The notes: a model not told the origin generated them from the sequence alone. A DNA stretch of 64,000 bases from Actinomycetes bacterium (GCA_023461275.1 JAEYMI010000014.1:1-64000); one strand, 5' to 3'. Shown: positions 1 to 8,751, numbered from the stretch's first letter. Translations and numbers: made by a program.

Positions 1-1
1 C

Positions 2-496
2 GAACCGACCGGACTGACGGTCACCGTCGACCCCACCGGCACCGAACTACCCCGCCTCCGCGGGTACGGCGCGATCACCCCCGCCTACGCCACCCAGCTG
101 CATCAGCGAGGCATCGCGACCATCGTCCTCCGTGAACCCCGACCACCCGACCCGCCACCCGATCCATCCCGGCCACGGGGCGCACCACCACCCGGCGCGC
201 TCACCTACCAACCGAGCCGACGCCTGCGCGAGGAGATCTACGCGACCGACCATTACTGCCGATATCCGTACTGCGACAGACCCGCCGAACTATGCGAACT
301 CGACCACCTGCAACCGTTCGACCAGAAGAATCCGGTCAACGGTGGCTGGACCGTGCGCGAAAACCTGATCCCGCTGTGCACCCCGGACCACCACCGCAAA
401 CACTTCGGACTCTGGATACCGACCATGGGCGAGAACCGCACCGTGATCTGGCGCAACTTCAGAACAGGACAAACCATCGTCACGTGGCCGAAGTAA
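2..496 (+). CDS. HNH endonuclease, 13E12/DUF222 family (C-terminal part)
   Basis: The reading frame enters from the left edge and supplies the last 164 residues, so the N-terminal DUF222 part lies outside the window. The visible part ends in an HNH nuclease domain. A first Cys pair (CRYPYC) is followed by LDHLQPF and, after an Asn-containing loop, by CTPDHHRKH, giving the zinc-ribbon plus His-Asn-His layout. These 13E12-repeat proteins are multicopy in Gordonia, Rhodococcus and mycobacteria. They are presumed DNA nucleases, but the cellular role is not established. Nothing in the neighbourhood assigns a specific job. Confidence 0.88.
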   Translation, partial: EPTGLTVTVDPTGTELPRLRGYGAITPAYATQLHQRGIATIVLREPRPPDPPPDPSRPRGAPPPGALTYQPSRRLREEIYATDHYCRYPYCDRPAELCELDHLQPFDQKNPVNGGWTVRENLIPLCTPDHHRKHFGLWIPTMGENRTVIWRNFRTGQTIVTWPK

Positions 497-699
497 CCCG
501 TGGGTAAAGGTTTCGGCAAGGATTGATCGCTTCGCTCATCCTTTGTGCGACACGGGTTTCCGACAATCGTGACAAAAGGTTCATTGCCAGAGTCTTTGGA
601 TTGTCGGGCGTACCGTGGCGAATGCACTGACGTCTATAACAAGCCGTCGACTACAAGTCGCTGACAAACAATTCGTCTACAAACAAGGGGAGTTACTCA

Positions 700-1018
700 A
701 TGTCGGATGCTCTGGAAACGGTCAAAAAGTATGTGCCCGACGCCGACCCGGCGGTCGTGGAGAAGATGGCATCGACCTACCGATTGGTCCTGCAGAAGGC
801 CGACGCCGCACTCGTCTCGGCGAGTGATCCCGAAGAACTAAAGACCGTCCGCGAGAACTTCCTCAAGAAGAAGCTCGGACTCACAGACAGCGACGCCGTA
901 CTCGACAAGTCGATCAGTGACGTGCTCGCCGAGATGAAGGACGGCAAGTCCAATCCGCGACTGGCCCGTCTACTACAAACTGGCCGACAAGCACGGCAAG
1001 CTGAGCGTCTTCTCGTAG
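700..1018 (+). pseudogene. DUF2853 family protein, frameshifted near its 3' end
   Basis: The ATG at 700 follows a good ribosome site (AAGGGGAG, 684-691). The first ~88 residues match the small DUF2853 family: an MSDALETVKKYVPDADP start, then VEKMASTYRLVLQKADAAL and a DPEEL segment. After KSNPR (about 957-961) this frame runs on into unrelated sequence to 1182. The next frame instead gives WPVYYKLADKHGKLSVFS and a TAG stop at 1016-1018, which is the expected family C-terminus. A +1 shift near 960-966 therefore breaks the gene, or the sequence has an error there. The function of DUF2853 is unknown; it is normally a ~105-residue soluble helical protein. Confidence 0.72.
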
Positions 1019-1259
1019 GTCGCCAACCTGAGCAAGCGACCCCGTTGCCGACTCCAATGTCGCGGCGGGGTCGCGCCATATCCGAGGTTGCTCATCGCCT
1101 GAACACGAAGCGACATTTCGATGGCCAGTGCGACTCGCGCGGCCGGAAGCGTCGACAAATCCCCGGTGCCATGGAAAATTGATGGACGTACCTGGTGTTT
1201 ATGCGTACTTTATCGGCGACACATTGTCGAAACCGGTAGAAATGGCACAGGAGGTCATC

Positions 1260-1757
1260 ATGACCATCTTCGTCACCAACGCCGGCCTGCAAATTCTGGC
1301 CCGCGTCACCTGGCAGCGCGCCACCATTCTGTTGACGACGGGTGTCGCACGTAACGTCGAGGGAACCCCGCTGGTGCGAACCGTTCATTCGCCGACGATG
1401 AGCCAGCCGATCCATAAGGTGGTCGCCATCAAGCGCGACGCCTACCGTCCGTACGCAGGCAAATCGATGGACTCCTACGCATCAAGCCAGACCATTCTTC
1501 GACGCGACCAATGGATCTGCGCCTACTGCAACGGGCCCGCAGACACCGTCGACCACATCGTTCCGAAAAGCGCCGGCGGACGCAGTACCTACGGCAACCA
1601 GGTTGCGGCGTGTAAATCGTGCAATGGATTCAAGGCGAATCGCACGCCACGCCAGGCCGGAATGGCGCTGCGCCACGCACCTTTCGTCCACGACCCCTGG
1701 GCAGCGGACCAGAAGGAAGTGTGGGAGCTGTTCACCCTGGGGCACCGGATCAGCTGA
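1260..1757 (+). CDS. HNH endonuclease domain protein
   Basis: This 165-residue protein starts at the ATG at 1260, which has a perfect AGGAGG at 1249-1254. The same frame is open further upstream (from 1128), but that extension has no Shine-Dalgarno sequence and poor codon bias. The C-terminal half is a compact HNH nuclease module: ICAYC, then VDHIVPKSAGG, an Asn (YGNQV) and CKSCNGFK, so CxxC...DH...N...CxxC. The N-terminal half (VTNAGLQILARVTWQRA) is typical of a conserved actinobacterial single-copy HNH protein of unknown role. It is unlike the DUF222 type at the window start. The 240 bases upstream hold no other recognisable gene. Confidence 0.83.
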   Translation: MTIFVTNAGLQILARVTWQRATILLTTGVARNVEGTPLVRTVHSPTMSQPIHKVVAIKRDAYRPYAGKSMDSYASSQTILRRDQWICAYCNGPADTVDHIVPKSAGGRSTYGNQVAACKSCNGFKANRTPRQAGMALRHAPFVHDPWAADQKEVWELFTLGHRIS

Positions 1758-1795
1758 CGGGCCTGCCCGTACTGATCACTCGAATTTGGACCTGA

Positions 1796-2854
1796 TCACT
1801 CGAACTCGACGCTGAGCTCCGATCCCACCGGCTTGGCCTGACAGGTCAGGATGTAGCCGTCGTCGATGTCCTCGGGTTCCAATGCGGTACCGGCACCTGG
1901 CTCGACGCGGCCTGAGGTCAGTCGGGCGACGCACGAACCGCAGTCGCCTTCACGACACGAGTACGGCGCATCGATACCGCTGGTCAGCATCGCGTCGATG
2001 AGGGGCGTCGAGTGCCCGCATGTGATCGTCGAACTCTCACCGTCGATCACCACCGTCACCGACGCCGGGGCTGCATCAGCCTCGGCGTCGGCGAGGGTGA
2101 ACGGATCCCCGGTGAGCGACACATATCGCTCGATGTGCACGTTAGAGCGGTCCAGCAGGGTGCGGCCGGCCGCCGGCTCGACGACTGCCGACTCGACGAG
2201 ATCCATGAACGGCGCCGGCCCGCAGATGAACACCTGGTCCTCGGCATCGAAATGACACACCTCGGCCAACGCCGCCCGATCCGGCAGCCCACGGTCGGAC
2301 TCCAACCAATGGTTGACGGTCAGTCGGTCGGAATGCAGTTCGGCGAGCTCGGCCAGCCGTGAACCGAAGATGATCGACTCGTCGTCGCGGTTGGCGTAGA
2401 AGAGTGCGACTCGGCAATCGTGCTGGGCGAGTGCGGTTGTCAGTATCGACATCACCGGCGTCACCCCGCTGCCGGCGGCGAACAGTCGGAGTGTACCTGC
2501 CCAGCGGTGCGGCGTGAACGTGCCGGCGGGTTCCAGGATATGCAACGACAGACCTTCGACGGCGTTGTCGCACAACCAGTTCGAGCCGTACCCGTCCCGG
2601 GTTCGCTTCACTGTGATGGCGGGCAGCGGGTCGACGCCGGGCGCGGTGCTCAGCGAGTAGCTCCGCGCAACCGACCCGGTCTGTTCGCTCGGAATGCGGA
2701 CGGTGATGAATTGCCCTGGCTGATAGGCGATGTCGTGCGGCCAGTCCAGGACGATGGTCCGGGCGTCTGCTGTTTCGTCGATCACCGCGGCTACCGTCAC
2801 CTCGATGCCGAGGGTGCGGGCTCGGGTGCCGGCATCGATGCTCTGCGTCATCAC
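1796..2854 (-). CDS. KshB-like ferredoxin reductase (FAD/NAD plus 2Fe-2S)
   Basis: This 352-residue electron-transfer protein would pass electrons from NAD(P)H through FAD and a plant-type [2Fe-2S] centre to an oxygenase. In order it has an FAD-binding barrel (RSYSLSTAP, about 66-74), an NAD-binding domain (AAGSGVTPVMSI) and a C-terminal ferredoxin domain with CREGDCGSC and a distal ILTCQ. The four cluster Cys are about 300, 305, 308 and 338. Length and motif order match KshB, the reductase of 3-ketosteroid 9-alpha-hydroxylase, but no KshA oxygenase is nearby. The P450 in the same cluster is a possible partner (inference), although P450s usually use a separate ferredoxin. The start overlaps the tetR stop by ATGA, so the two genes are translationally coupled. 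Confidence 0.88.
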   Translation of the reverse strand: MMTQSIDAGTRARTLGIEVTVAAVIDETADARTIVLDWPHDIAYQPGQFITVRIPSEQTGSVARSYSLSTAPGVDPLPAITVKRTRDGYGSNWLCDNAVEGLSLHILEPAGTFTPHRWAGTLRLFAAGSGVTPVMSILTTALAQHDCRVALFYANRDDESIIFGSRLAELAELHSDRLTVNHWLESDRGLPDRAALAEVCHFDAEDQVFICGPAPFMDLVESAVVEPAAGRTLLDRSNVHIERYVSLTGDPFTLADAEADAAPASVTVVIDGESSTITCGHSTPLIDAMLTSGIDAPYSCREGDCGSCVARLTSGRVEPGAGTALEPEDIDDGYILTCQAKPVGSELSVEFE

Positions 2855-3594
2855 GTACCCGCCGGTGTTGTGTCCACCGCGGTTGTGTCCGCAGCTGTCG
2901 GATCCGCGGTGTCTGCCGTCGAATCGGTCAGCGGAAGCGATCGAAACCAGAACTCGCCCAGGGCGGTACCGAGGTCGACGATCTCCTCGGGGCGCGGCGT
3001 CCGCGTCGGCAGGCCGACGTGCACGTAGGCCATCTGCTCGGTGGCGCAGCCGAGGGTCTCGGCAAGCATGTGCCGGTGGGGTTCGTCGATGATGCCCTGC
3101 TCATCCAATCGATCCAGCCAACGCTCGGTGCGGCGCACGAAATCACCACGCAGGTTCAACCACAGCTGCTGGAACCCTCTGTTCTCGCTGGCCGCCGCAG
3201 CTTCACGGAGGAGCCGCAACATGTGTCGGTTGCGTGCGTACGCCTGCAGGTAGGTGGTGTTGACCTTGATCAGGGATTCCCGCTCGCCGTGCGCGTGATC
3301 GGGTCGCAGTCGGGCCGCGGCCAGCTCCTCGAGCGACGGTTTCAACGCGGCGAGGAAGATGTCGTCGATGCCGGTGAAGTGCCGGTAGAAGTTGCCCTGC
3401 GCGGTGTTCGCGCGGTTGGTGATGTCGGAGATCCGGGTGCGGGTGTAGCCGTACTCGGTGAAACACTCGACGGCCGCGCGCACGAGCTTGTCGCGGGTCT
3501 GCTCGCCCCGGCGGTTGGGCCGCTTCGCCGACGCCGGCGCAGCTTCACGCAATCCGGCAGCGGTGTAGACCGCGTCGATTCCGTCGTCAGCCAT
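2851..3594 (-). CDS. TetR/AcrR family transcriptional regulator
   Basis: This 247-residue regulator has the N-terminal helix-turn-helix of the TetR family (about residues 30-78: TRDKLVRAAVECFTEYGYTR, then ISDITNRANTAQGNFYRHF). A ligand-binding helical domain follows, with a low-complexity Thr/Ala/Asp tail. The ribosome site AGGAAGGG lies about 6-8 bases upstream of the start. It sits within the minus-strand run P450-aldehyde dehydrogenase-SDR-PPDK-tetR-kshB-like and is the only classical repressor of the cluster. It is therefore the best candidate to bind the two matching palindromes at 8736-8751 and 13276-13291 (inference). The ligand is probably the substrate or its CoA ester. Confidence 0.93.
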   Translation of the reverse strand: MADDGIDAVYTAAGLREAAPASAKRPNRRGEQTRDKLVRAAVECFTEYGYTRTRISDITNRANTAQGNFYRHFTGIDDIFLAALKPSLEELAAARLRPDHAHGERESLIKVNTTYLQAYARNRHMLRLLREAAAASENRGFQQLWLNLRGDFVRRTERWLDRLDEQGIIDEPHRHMLAETLGCATEQMAYVHVGLPTRTPRPEEIVDLGTALGEFWFRSLPLTDSTADTADPTAADTTAVDTTPAGT

Positions 3595-3619
3595 CGAGAG
3601 CCCTTCCTGTCGTCGACCC

Positions 3620-3664
3620 TGCTGTGGGAAACCCTGCTGTTGGAAACCGTGCTGTTGGAAACTC
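3620..3664. repeat. Three tandem 15-bp repeats before tetR
   Basis: Three head-to-tail copies of TGCTGTKGGAAACCN start at 3620, 3635 and 3650, in the 84-bp gap between the PPDK-like gene and tetR. The copies differ at only one or two positions. They fall between the stop of the upstream gene and the tetR ribosome site, so they could form a spacer or a protein-binding array. No promoter could be recognised inside them. Confidence 0.8.
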
Positions 3665-3678
3665 CGCGTGGTCCGTCT

Positions 3679-5196
3679 TCACGCGACTCCCACCGACTGG
3701 GCGGTCAGCGCGGCCAGCGGATGATCCGCGGGATGGTCCGCCGGGAGATAACCCAGCAGCTCTTCAAGATACGGGTCGGTGTGGGAGCTCTCACCGAGCG
3801 CGTCACCGGCGAGGACTACGCCGTTGGTGCCGTCGACGGTGACCGTCTTGCCTTCCAACGACGCCGTGGTACCGCTGCCGACGCCGACCACACACGGCAG
3901 TCCGATCTCGCGGCACACCAGGGCGGCATGGGAGGTGGTGCCGCCCACTTCGGTGACCACTGCCACTGAATCGAACATCGCCGGTACATCCGCGGGCGAC
4001 GTCGACGGACGTGCCAGCACCACCGGTGTCCCCTGTGCCGCGGCGAGCGATGCGGCATCGGTGTCGGTGAACACCACTCCCGACGCTGCACCCGGGCCGG
4101 TGCCGACGCCGGTGGCCAGCCTCTCGAATGTGCCGGTCACGCTGCCCTCCTGGGCGAGCTGTCGCGCTTGGTCGGCGGTGATCCGTGACGTGGCGGTGAT
4201 CTGATCAAGCAGACCCTCACGGACCAGATCGACCGCGATCCGGACCGCCGCACGCGCCGACCGCTTGCCCGAACGACATTGCAGCACATACAGAGTGCCG
4301 CTCTCGACGGTGAACTCGATGTCGACGAGGTCGCGGTGTTCGGCCTCCAGGGTTGCCGAGATCTGCTGCAGCCGGGCGAACAACTCGGCATCGTGCGCGC
4401 CGAGCTCGGCGATGCTCTCCGGTGTTCGCTGCCCGGAGACGACGTCCTCGCCCTGCGCGCGGGCCAACCATTCCCCGAACAGTCCCGGTTCGCCGGTGCT
4501 GGGGTCACGACTGAAAACGACGCCGGTTCCGGAGTTCTCGTCGCGATTGCCGAACACCATGGCCTGCACCGTAACTGCGGTTCCGCCGCCCTCGCCGAGG
4601 CCGTGGCGTCGACGGTACGCGCGGACACGATCGTTGGTCCACGACCGGAACACCGCGCCGATGGCCTCGCGAAGCTGCTCGAACGGATCCGACGGAGGAG
4701 CCGCGTTCGCGTCCTCGAGCACGATCTCGCCGTATCCGGTGCAGAATCGCTCCCAGGTGTCCTGCGCCCAGGCGGGGTCACCGACGGACTCGCCCATCTC
4801 ACGTGTAAGTGCTTCGGTGAGACCGAGATTGAGCACGGTGTCCATCATTCCCGGCATGGACTGCGCGGCGCCGGACCGAACCGACACCAGCAGCGGGTGC
4901 GGCCCGGAACCGAATTGCCGTCCGGTGGCCTCCTCAAGCGTATGCAGGTGGTCGAGCACATCGGCCCAGACGTCGTCGGGAAGCTGTCCGCCGTTGTCAC
5001 GGAAGCGTGCGCACACTCCGGTGGTGATCGCGAACGCCGGCGGCACCGGTAAGTCGAGTGCACGCATCTTGTTGACGCTGTATGCCTTGCCGCCCAACAA
5101 CTCGCGATCCGCTGGCGCGGTGCCGTCGAGCGCGAGGACCGCGGTGGCCCTGGTGGATTGGTCCGTGCCGGGAACCGGCGTGGTGGTGCTGCTCAT
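3679..5196 (-). CDS. Short PPDK-like phosphotransferase (ATP-grasp plus mobile His domain)
   Basis: This 505-residue protein contains only the first two thirds of a pyruvate, phosphate dikinase. The N-terminal ATP-grasp domain is clear (GGKAYSVNKMRALDLPVPPA, then SVRSGAAQSMPGMMDTVLNL). The swivelling phospho-histidine domain follows, with GGTTSHAALVCREIGLPCVV and the catalytic His at about 423. The PEP/pyruvate-binding TIM barrel of ~870-residue PPDKs is missing. The protein resembles the short mycobacterial PpdK (Rv1127c type). It can be expected to bind ATP and phosphorylate its His, with the acceptor site supplied elsewhere. A second mobile-His protein in the cluster (11352-13085) could supply it (inference). 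The start overlaps the SDR stop by ATGA. Confidence 0.87.
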   Translation of the reverse strand: MSSTTTPVPGTDQSTRATAVLALDGTAPADRELLGGKAYSVNKMRALDLPVPPAFAITTGVCARFRDNGGQLPDDVWADVLDHLHTLEEATGRQFGSGPHPLLVSVRSGAAQSMPGMMDTVLNLGLTEALTREMGESVGDPAWAQDTWERFCTGYGEIVLEDANAAPPSDPFEQLREAIGAVFRSWTNDRVRAYRRRHGLGEGGGTAVTVQAMVFGNRDENSGTGVVFSRDPSTGEPGLFGEWLARAQGEDVVSGQRTPESIAELGAHDAELFARLQQISATLEAEHRDLVDIEFTVESGTLYVLQCRSGKRSARAAVRIAVDLVREGLLDQITATSRITADQARQLAQEGSVTGTFERLATGVGTGPGAASGVVFTDTDAASLAAAQGTPVVLARPSTSPADVPAMFDSVAVVTEVGGTTSHAALVCREIGLPCVVGVGSGTTASLEGKTVTVDGTNGVVLAGDALGESSHTDPYLEELLGYLPADHPADHPLAALTAQSVGVA

Positions 5197-6050
5197 CGGA
5201 GCGCTCCTTTCATGGAGACGGACGAGGTTGCGTTTTCACGTGATTGAGCGGCAGCCGGCCGGAGATCAGGCTCGACGACGGCGGGTTGCGTCGACGCTGC
5301 CCGCAGCGCGCTGAGGCCGCCTTCGACCAAAATGTCGACGCCGTTGATCCACGCCGCATCGGGCGACAACAGAAAGTCCACGGCCGCAGCGGATTCCGCA
5401 GCGCTGCCATGTCGCCCGACGGCCGCCTGCGATCGTGCGATCGCGTCGACGCCCATCGACTCCTCGAAGTCGGTGAGAATCGGTGTCACCGTCGGGCCGG
5501 GGCTCACCGAGTTGGCGCGCACACCGCGCGCTTGCAGTGATGCCGACAACCTCACGGTCCAGTCGACGACCGCTCGCTTGGAGGTGTCGTAGGCGGCCGG
5601 ACCTTCGAGCGGATGCTCGGCCAGCCACTGATGCACGCCGTCACGGTCAGTGACGGCGAGCAGATCGTCGATCGCGTCCGGATGAACCGTACTACGATGG
5701 GCGGCAATGGAAGCCACGTTCACGATGGCGCTGCCGGACGGCATGAGCTTGACCACACGAGCGGTCAGAGCCCGCATGCCGAGCGTGTTGACGGCGAGCA
5801 CGGTCTCGGCGGGGGCGGTCCCGGGCACGCCGGCAACGTTGGCCAGCGCGTCGACTCTGCTCGGGAGATCTACGGCGGCAATCGAATCGATGTCGCTGAG
5901 GTCGCAGCGCACGTACCGTGCCCGAGAATCCGGGCATTCGGCAATGTCGAGGGCGAGAACATCCGCGTCGGGTTCACTGTCGAGAATGCGCGCGACCAGC
6001 GCCAATCCGATGCCCGACGCCGCTCCGGTGACCACATAGGTCCTGCTCAT
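5193..6050 (-). CDS. Short-chain dehydrogenase/reductase (SDR)
   Basis: This 285-residue NAD(P)-dependent oxidoreductase has the classical SDR motifs: a TGAASGIG glycine loop near the N-terminus, NVAGVPG in place of NAG, the catalytic Ser in IVNVASIAA, and YDTSKRAV as the YxxxK pair, then the SPGPTVTPI segment. It is close to 3-alpha-hydroxysteroid or alcohol dehydrogenases of this class. I chose the ATG at 6050 because GGAG lies 5-6 bases upstream. An in-frame ATG at 6080 would overlap the aldehyde dehydrogenase stop but has a weaker ribosome site. It probably oxidises the alcohol made by the P450 (inference). The C-terminal tail beyond the fold is extra and low in conservation. Confidence 0.9.
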   Translation of the reverse strand: MSRTYVVTGAASGIGLALVARILDSEPDADVLALDIAECPDSRARYVRCDLSDIDSIAAVDLPSRVDALANVAGVPGTAPAETVLAVNTLGMRALTARVVKLMPSGSAIVNVASIAAHRSTVHPDAIDDLLAVTDRDGVHQWLAEHPLEGPAAYDTSKRAVVDWTVRLSASLQARGVRANSVSPGPTVTPILTDFEESMGVDAIARSQAAVGRHGSAAESAAAVDFLLSPDAAWINGVDILVEGGLSALRAASTQPAVVEPDLRPAAAQSRENATSSVSMKGALR

Positions 6051-6076
6051 GTCAGCTCCGCTTATGACATCACCGC

Positions 6077-7504
6077 TCATGACATCACCGCCCTGATCTC
6101 GGTGAACTCCGACAGCCCGGCGGCACCGAGCTCACGCCCGTAACCGGACTGCTTGACCCCACCGAACGGCACTGCGGGCCGCTCGCGGGTCCGAACTCCG
6201 TTGACCTTCACCTGTCCGACGTCGAGCGCTGCGGCGACATCCTTCGCGGCGCCTGGACTGCTCGACCAGACCTCGGCCGACAGTCCGTAGTCGCAGTCAT
6301 TGGCGATCTCGACCGCCCCCGCGACATCGTCGTAGTACTGGACGACCAGGACGGGCCCGAAGATCTCCTCGCGGACAGCGTGTGCGGTGGGTTCCAGACC
6401 GGTGATGACGGTGGGTGCGATGAAGTTGTCCGACGCGCCGATGGTCACAGCGTCGCCGGTCCCGGTGAGGAGGTTCCCGCCATCGGCGCGAGCCTTGCCG
6501 ATGTGATCGAGGACCCGTTCGGCCTGTCGTCGTGATGCCAACGGGCCCATCACAGTTGACCGATCACGCGGGTCGCCGAGTCTGATCGTCGAGACCGACT
6601 CGACGATCAGGGATTCGATCTCTGCGGCGTGCGCACGGGGCAGCACCAGGCGGGTGGTGGCATTGCACGCCTGCCCGGAGTTCACCAGTCCGCTTGCGAT
6701 CACCCGCGGAATCACCTGCTGCAGATCAGCATCGGGGAGCACCACGGCCGGCGACTTTCCGCCGAGCTCCAGGGTGGTGCGCGCCAGCGTCGACGCTGCT
6801 GCAGCGGCGACGGCCTTGCCTGCGGCGACGCTGCCGGTGAACGACACGTGAGCGATGCCTGGCCGCGCGGCCAAGGTGGCTCCGACGTCGCGGCCGGTGC
6901 CGTTGACGATGGCGAACACACCCTCGGGAAGGCCTGCCGCGATGAACAATTCGCGCACCCGAACCGCATCGAAGGGGGTCATCTCCGACGGCTTGAGCAC
7001 CACCGCGCAACCGGTCGCGAACGCCGCTGAAACCTTCGCGATGATCTGATGCACCGGCATGTTCCACGGGGTGATCGCGGCGATGACCCCGGCGGGAACG
7101 TGCTGAAGCTCGGCGCCGTCGGCGTGGCTGCGCCACGGGAAGGCTTTCGCGGTGTCGGCCATCGCGCGCAGTACCGCCGCGGGCATCACCTGCTGGGTGG
7201 CCGTCGCCAGTGCGGTGGGCATGCCCATCTCGCTGGTCACGAGGTTGGGGATGGCATTCCCGTTCTGCTCGAAGGCATCTGCCGTTCGTCGCAGGATGTC
7301 GGCGCGAGTGCCGACGGAGGTGTCCGCCCAAGCGCGTTGTGCGGCAACCGCCGACGCCACCGCGTCGCCGACGATCCCGGCGTCGGCCTGACCGGTACTC
7401 CCGATCACGGTGTTGGTGAACGGATCCACTACCTCAATGCGGTCATCAGTCTCGACGGCGACACCGTCGATGATGGCCGCGGGCACCGACAGCTGCTCCG
7501 TCAT
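6077..7504 (-). CDS. NAD(P)-dependent aldehyde dehydrogenase
   Basis: This 475-residue member of the aldehyde dehydrogenase superfamily has TPWNMPVHQI as the cofactor-loop signature and VSFTGSVAAGK as the nucleotide-binding turn. The general base Glu is in LELGGKSP (about E246), and the nucleophile is in NSGQACNATTR (about C280). It would oxidise an aldehyde to the acid. The start at 7504 overlaps the P450 stop by ATGA, so P450 and dehydrogenase are made together. This order supports hydroxylation, oxidation to aldehyde, then to acid, then CoA activation by the divergent ligase. The substrate cannot be read from the sequence. Confidence 0.92.
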   Translation of the reverse strand: MTEQLSVPAAIIDGVAVETDDRIEVVDPFTNTVIGSTGQADAGIVGDAVASAVAAQRAWADTSVGTRADILRRTADAFEQNGNAIPNLVTSEMGMPTALATATQQVMPAAVLRAMADTAKAFPWRSHADGAELQHVPAGVIAAITPWNMPVHQIIAKVSAAFATGCAVVLKPSEMTPFDAVRVRELFIAAGLPEGVFAIVNGTGRDVGATLAARPGIAHVSFTGSVAAGKAVAAAAASTLARTTLELGGKSPAVVLPDADLQQVIPRVIASGLVNSGQACNATTRLVLPRAHAAEIESLIVESVSTIRLGDPRDRSTVMGPLASRRQAERVLDHIGKARADGGNLLTGTGDAVTIGASDNFIAPTVITGLEPTAHAVREEIFGPVLVVQYYDDVAGAVEIANDCDYGLSAEVWSSSPGAAKDVAAALDVGQVKVNGVRTRERPAVPFGGVKQSGYGRELGAAGLSEFTEIRAVMS

Positions 7505-8700
7505 GCGCGTTCCCTGATGCTCACCGGAAGAGTCTTGATGCCACGGAAGAAGTTGCTCTGCAGCCGGTTCGGGGCGGACAGCACGTTGACGTCGAGGTTG
7601 CGTTCGATCAAGCGGGTGAAGAAGATACGTGCTTCCATCTTGGCGAGGTTGGCGCCGAGGCAGGCGTGTGCGCCCCACCCGAATCCGAGGTGTTCGTTGG
7701 GGAAGCGGTTGCCGACAAAGGTTTCCGGGTTCTCGAAGATGCGGTCGTCGCGGTTGGCCGAGCAGAACCACATCACCACCTTGTCGCCGGCGGCGATGGT
7801 CTTGCCGTGCATCTCGACATCGCGGGTTGCGGTGCGCCGCATCGACAGCACCGGCGATACCCAACGCACCATCTCCTCGACGACGACGCGGATCTTGGCC
7901 GGGTTCTCGCGCATGAAGTCCCACCACTGCGGGTTCTCGCCGAGCACGGTTACGCCGCCGGACAACAGGTTTCGCGTCGTTTCATTACCGGCAACCATCA
8001 GAATGAGGTAATAGGCGTCGAGGTAGCCGCGCGACAGCGGCACGCCGTCGAGTTCGGCGGCGGTCAGCACACTCACCAGGTCCTGGGCGGGGCACTCGCG
8101 GCGTAGCTGCTCCAGCTTGCGGAAGTAGTCGAAGACCTCGTCGCGGGCGCGGACCGCGGTCTCGGGGCCGTCGGAGTAGTCGGGGTCCTCACTGGCCATC
8201 TGATTGGTCCAGCGCAGCAGGTTCGGGCAGTCCTCGAGGGGAGCACCGAGGAGGCGACCGATCATCACCAGCGGGAGCTGCGATGCGACGGTCGAGACGA
8301 ACTCGATCTCACCGCTGCCGGTCGCGGCGTCGAGAAGGTCGTCGACGACGGCGGTGATATCGGCCTCGAGGGACTTGAGCTTCACCGGCCGCACGTGGGG
8401 GCTGACGACGCCGCGCAGGGCGTCGTGCTCGGGCGGATCGAGATGATGGATGCTGCGCGCACCTTCTCCCTCCGCGCGCCGGCTGGCGATCTGGGTACCG
8501 TCGGTGACGGTGAACGTCTCGTAGTCCGACGCCACGGTTTTCACGTCGTCGTAGCGGGTGACCGACCAGAATCCTGGGCCGTTGGGCTCGGCGTTCCAGT
8601 GCAGCGGATCGGTGTCCCGCAGGTGCGCGAACATCTCCGCGTCACGTCCGTCTGCGAAGGTCGCGACGTTCATCAGGTCGATGCTGTCGGTCGTTGTCAT
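7501..8700 (-). CDS. Cytochrome P450
   Basis: This 399-residue soluble P450 shows the I-helix oxygen-activation motif AGNETTRN, the ExxR pair in EEMVRW, and the haem loop FGWGAHACLG with the proximal Cys at about 347. The I-helix and the segment around ExxR resemble the mycobacterial steroid/terpenoid P450s (CYP125/CYP142/CYP124 side of the family), so a hydrophobic isoprenoid-like substrate is plausible but not shown. I chose ATG 8700 because GGGAG lies six bases upstream; the 32 codons further upstream have no ribosome site and run through the operator. It is the first gene of the minus-strand unit and lies divergent to the acyl-CoA ligase. Confidence 0.93.
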   Translation of the reverse strand: MTTTDSIDLMNVATFADGRDAEMFAHLRDTDPLHWNAEPNGPGFWSVTRYDDVKTVASDYETFTVTDGTQIASRRAEGEGARSIHHLDPPEHDALRGVVSPHVRPVKLKSLEADITAVVDDLLDAATGSGEIEFVSTVASQLPLVMIGRLLGAPLEDCPNLLRWTNQMASEDPDYSDGPETAVRARDEVFDYFRKLEQLRRECPAQDLVSVLTAAELDGVPLSRGYLDAYYLILMVAGNETTRNLLSGGVTVLGENPQWWDFMRENPAKIRVVVEEMVRWVSPVLSMRRTATRDVEMHGKTIAAGDKVVMWFCSANRDDRIFENPETFVGNRFPNEHLGFGWGAHACLGANLAKMEARIFFTRLIERNLDVNVLSAPNRLQSNFFRGIKTLPVSIRERA

Positions 8701-8735
8701 CTCGACTCCCGGTGGCTGTGAAGCACATCTCGTTT

Positions 8736-8751
8736 GTGACTGTAGTTTCAC
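8736..8751. promoter_or_regulatory. Palindromic operator between P450 and acyl-CoA ligase genes
   Basis: GTGACTGTAGTTTCAC forms an imperfect palindrome with arms GTGA/TCAC, extending outward to TTTGTGA and TCACTAA. It lies about 36 bp upstream of the P450 start and 160 bp upstream of the ligase start. A near-copy, GTGACAGTAGAGTCAC, lies upstream of surE at 13276-13291. The shared core GTGACWGTAG at two cluster promoters points to one repressor, most likely the TetR at 2851-3594 (inference). Confidence 0.7.

Noticed and set aside
1128..1259. N-terminal extension of the HNH gene
   Set aside because: There is no ribosome site and a poor codon pattern; the AGGAGG at 1249 marks the start at 1260.
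1796..2854. Assignment as true KshB with a steroid ring-degradation locus
   Set aside because: The protein is KshB-like, but there is no KshA, KstD, Hsa or Mce gene in the window and no KstR-type operator. A steroid substrate is therefore not claimed.
3679..5196. Full pyruvate, phosphate dikinase
   Set aside because: The C-terminal PEP/pyruvate-binding barrel is missing and the frame ends normally, so it cannot be called a complete PPDK.
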